A stretch of 6,421 nucleotides of DNA from Sulfurimonas sp. (lineage in GTDB: Bacteria > Campylobacterota > Campylobacteria > Campylobacterales > Sulfurimonadaceae). The notes below the pieces were generated by a model. That model was not told the origin of the DNA, ran no database searches, and saw only the letters and a list, made by a program, of their open reading frames with translations. Position 1 is the first letter of the stretch; each line of letters starts with the position of its first letter. The stretch is taken from the NCBI GenBank assembly GCA_027063295.1, contig JAMORZ010000148.1, positions 1 through 6,421 on the forward strand, written 5' to 3'. Below are positions 6,385 to 6,421 of this stretch, piece by piece. Both the position numbers and the translations under genes were made by a program.

Positions 6385-6421
6385 CATTACTTTTTCAAAC
6401 TCAACGGGTGACATATAATCA
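6324..6421 (-). mobile_element. Right end of an IS3-family insertion sequence, cut by the window edge
   Basis: The terminal inverted repeat appears to start at 6324 with TGATCTGTCAACACTT and to end in GGACA at 6344-6348. This resembles IS3-family ends, which begin TGA and often carry a GGACA-like block. The minus-strand transposase 3' end lies immediately inside. The element continues past 6421, so its left end, length and target duplication cannot be seen. A 3-bp duplication would be GGA at 6321-6323. The exact junction is inferred from the repeat's appearance. Confidence 0.75.
6361..6421 (-). CDS. IS3-family transposase (orfB product), C-terminal end only
   Basis: Read on the minus strand, the last 61 bases encode DYMSPVEFEKVMLRNEMVA followed by TAG at 6363-6361. 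The Y-M/L-S-P-x-E-F/Y-E block is the characteristic C-terminus of IS3-family DDE transposases, just after the integrase core. The catalytic DDE residues lie beyond the window. The stop codon is 37 bases from the inferred IS end, normal for this family. It overlaps the 3' end of the truncated methyltransferase frame in antisense by 24 bases. Confidence 0.85.
   Translation of the reverse strand, partial: DYMSPVEFEKVMLRNEMVA

Overview
This is an AT-rich (roughly one third G+C by eye), lysine- and isoleucine-rich bacterial segment. It has clear purine-rich ribosome binding sites, short 5' leaders and A/T-rich promoters. That look fits Campylobacterota (for example a Sulfurimonas-, Sulfurovum- or Arcobacter-like organism). 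No gene here fixes the taxonomy, so this is an inference of moderate confidence.

Layout: (1) 1-100 holds an A/T-rich promoter and leader. (2) 101-1999 (+) encodes a secreted lipoprotein with an M6-like (immune inhibitor A-type) zinc metallopeptidase domain. (3) 2000-2194 is a gene-free gap with one perfect DnaA-box 9-mer, a Rho-independent terminator at 2036-2061, and an A/T-rich leader for the next unit. (4) 2195-6384 (+) is a tight three-gene operon: a 765-residue protein of unknown function with an acidic, repeat-bearing C-terminal tail; a small exported protein of unknown function; and a protein whose C-terminal half is a class I SAM-dependent methyltransferase with an N6-adenine-type NPPY motif. 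(5) 6324-6421 is the right end of an IS3-family insertion sequence whose transposase, on the minus strand, runs out of the window.

The insertion sequence has cut the methyltransferase gene. The open frame continues about 19 codons into the element before it stops, so the last residues are foreign and the native C-terminus is missing. The three operon genes are spaced 16 and 1 bases apart and are probably co-transcribed and translationally coupled. Together they look like part of an accessory or mobile-element module. No mobility, replication or restriction gene is visible to say which kind. The M6 lipoprotein is a separate transcription unit closed by its own terminator.

The most interesting target is the three-gene operon: two proteins with no recognised family beside a probable DNA adenine methyltransferase, with one member carrying an export signal.
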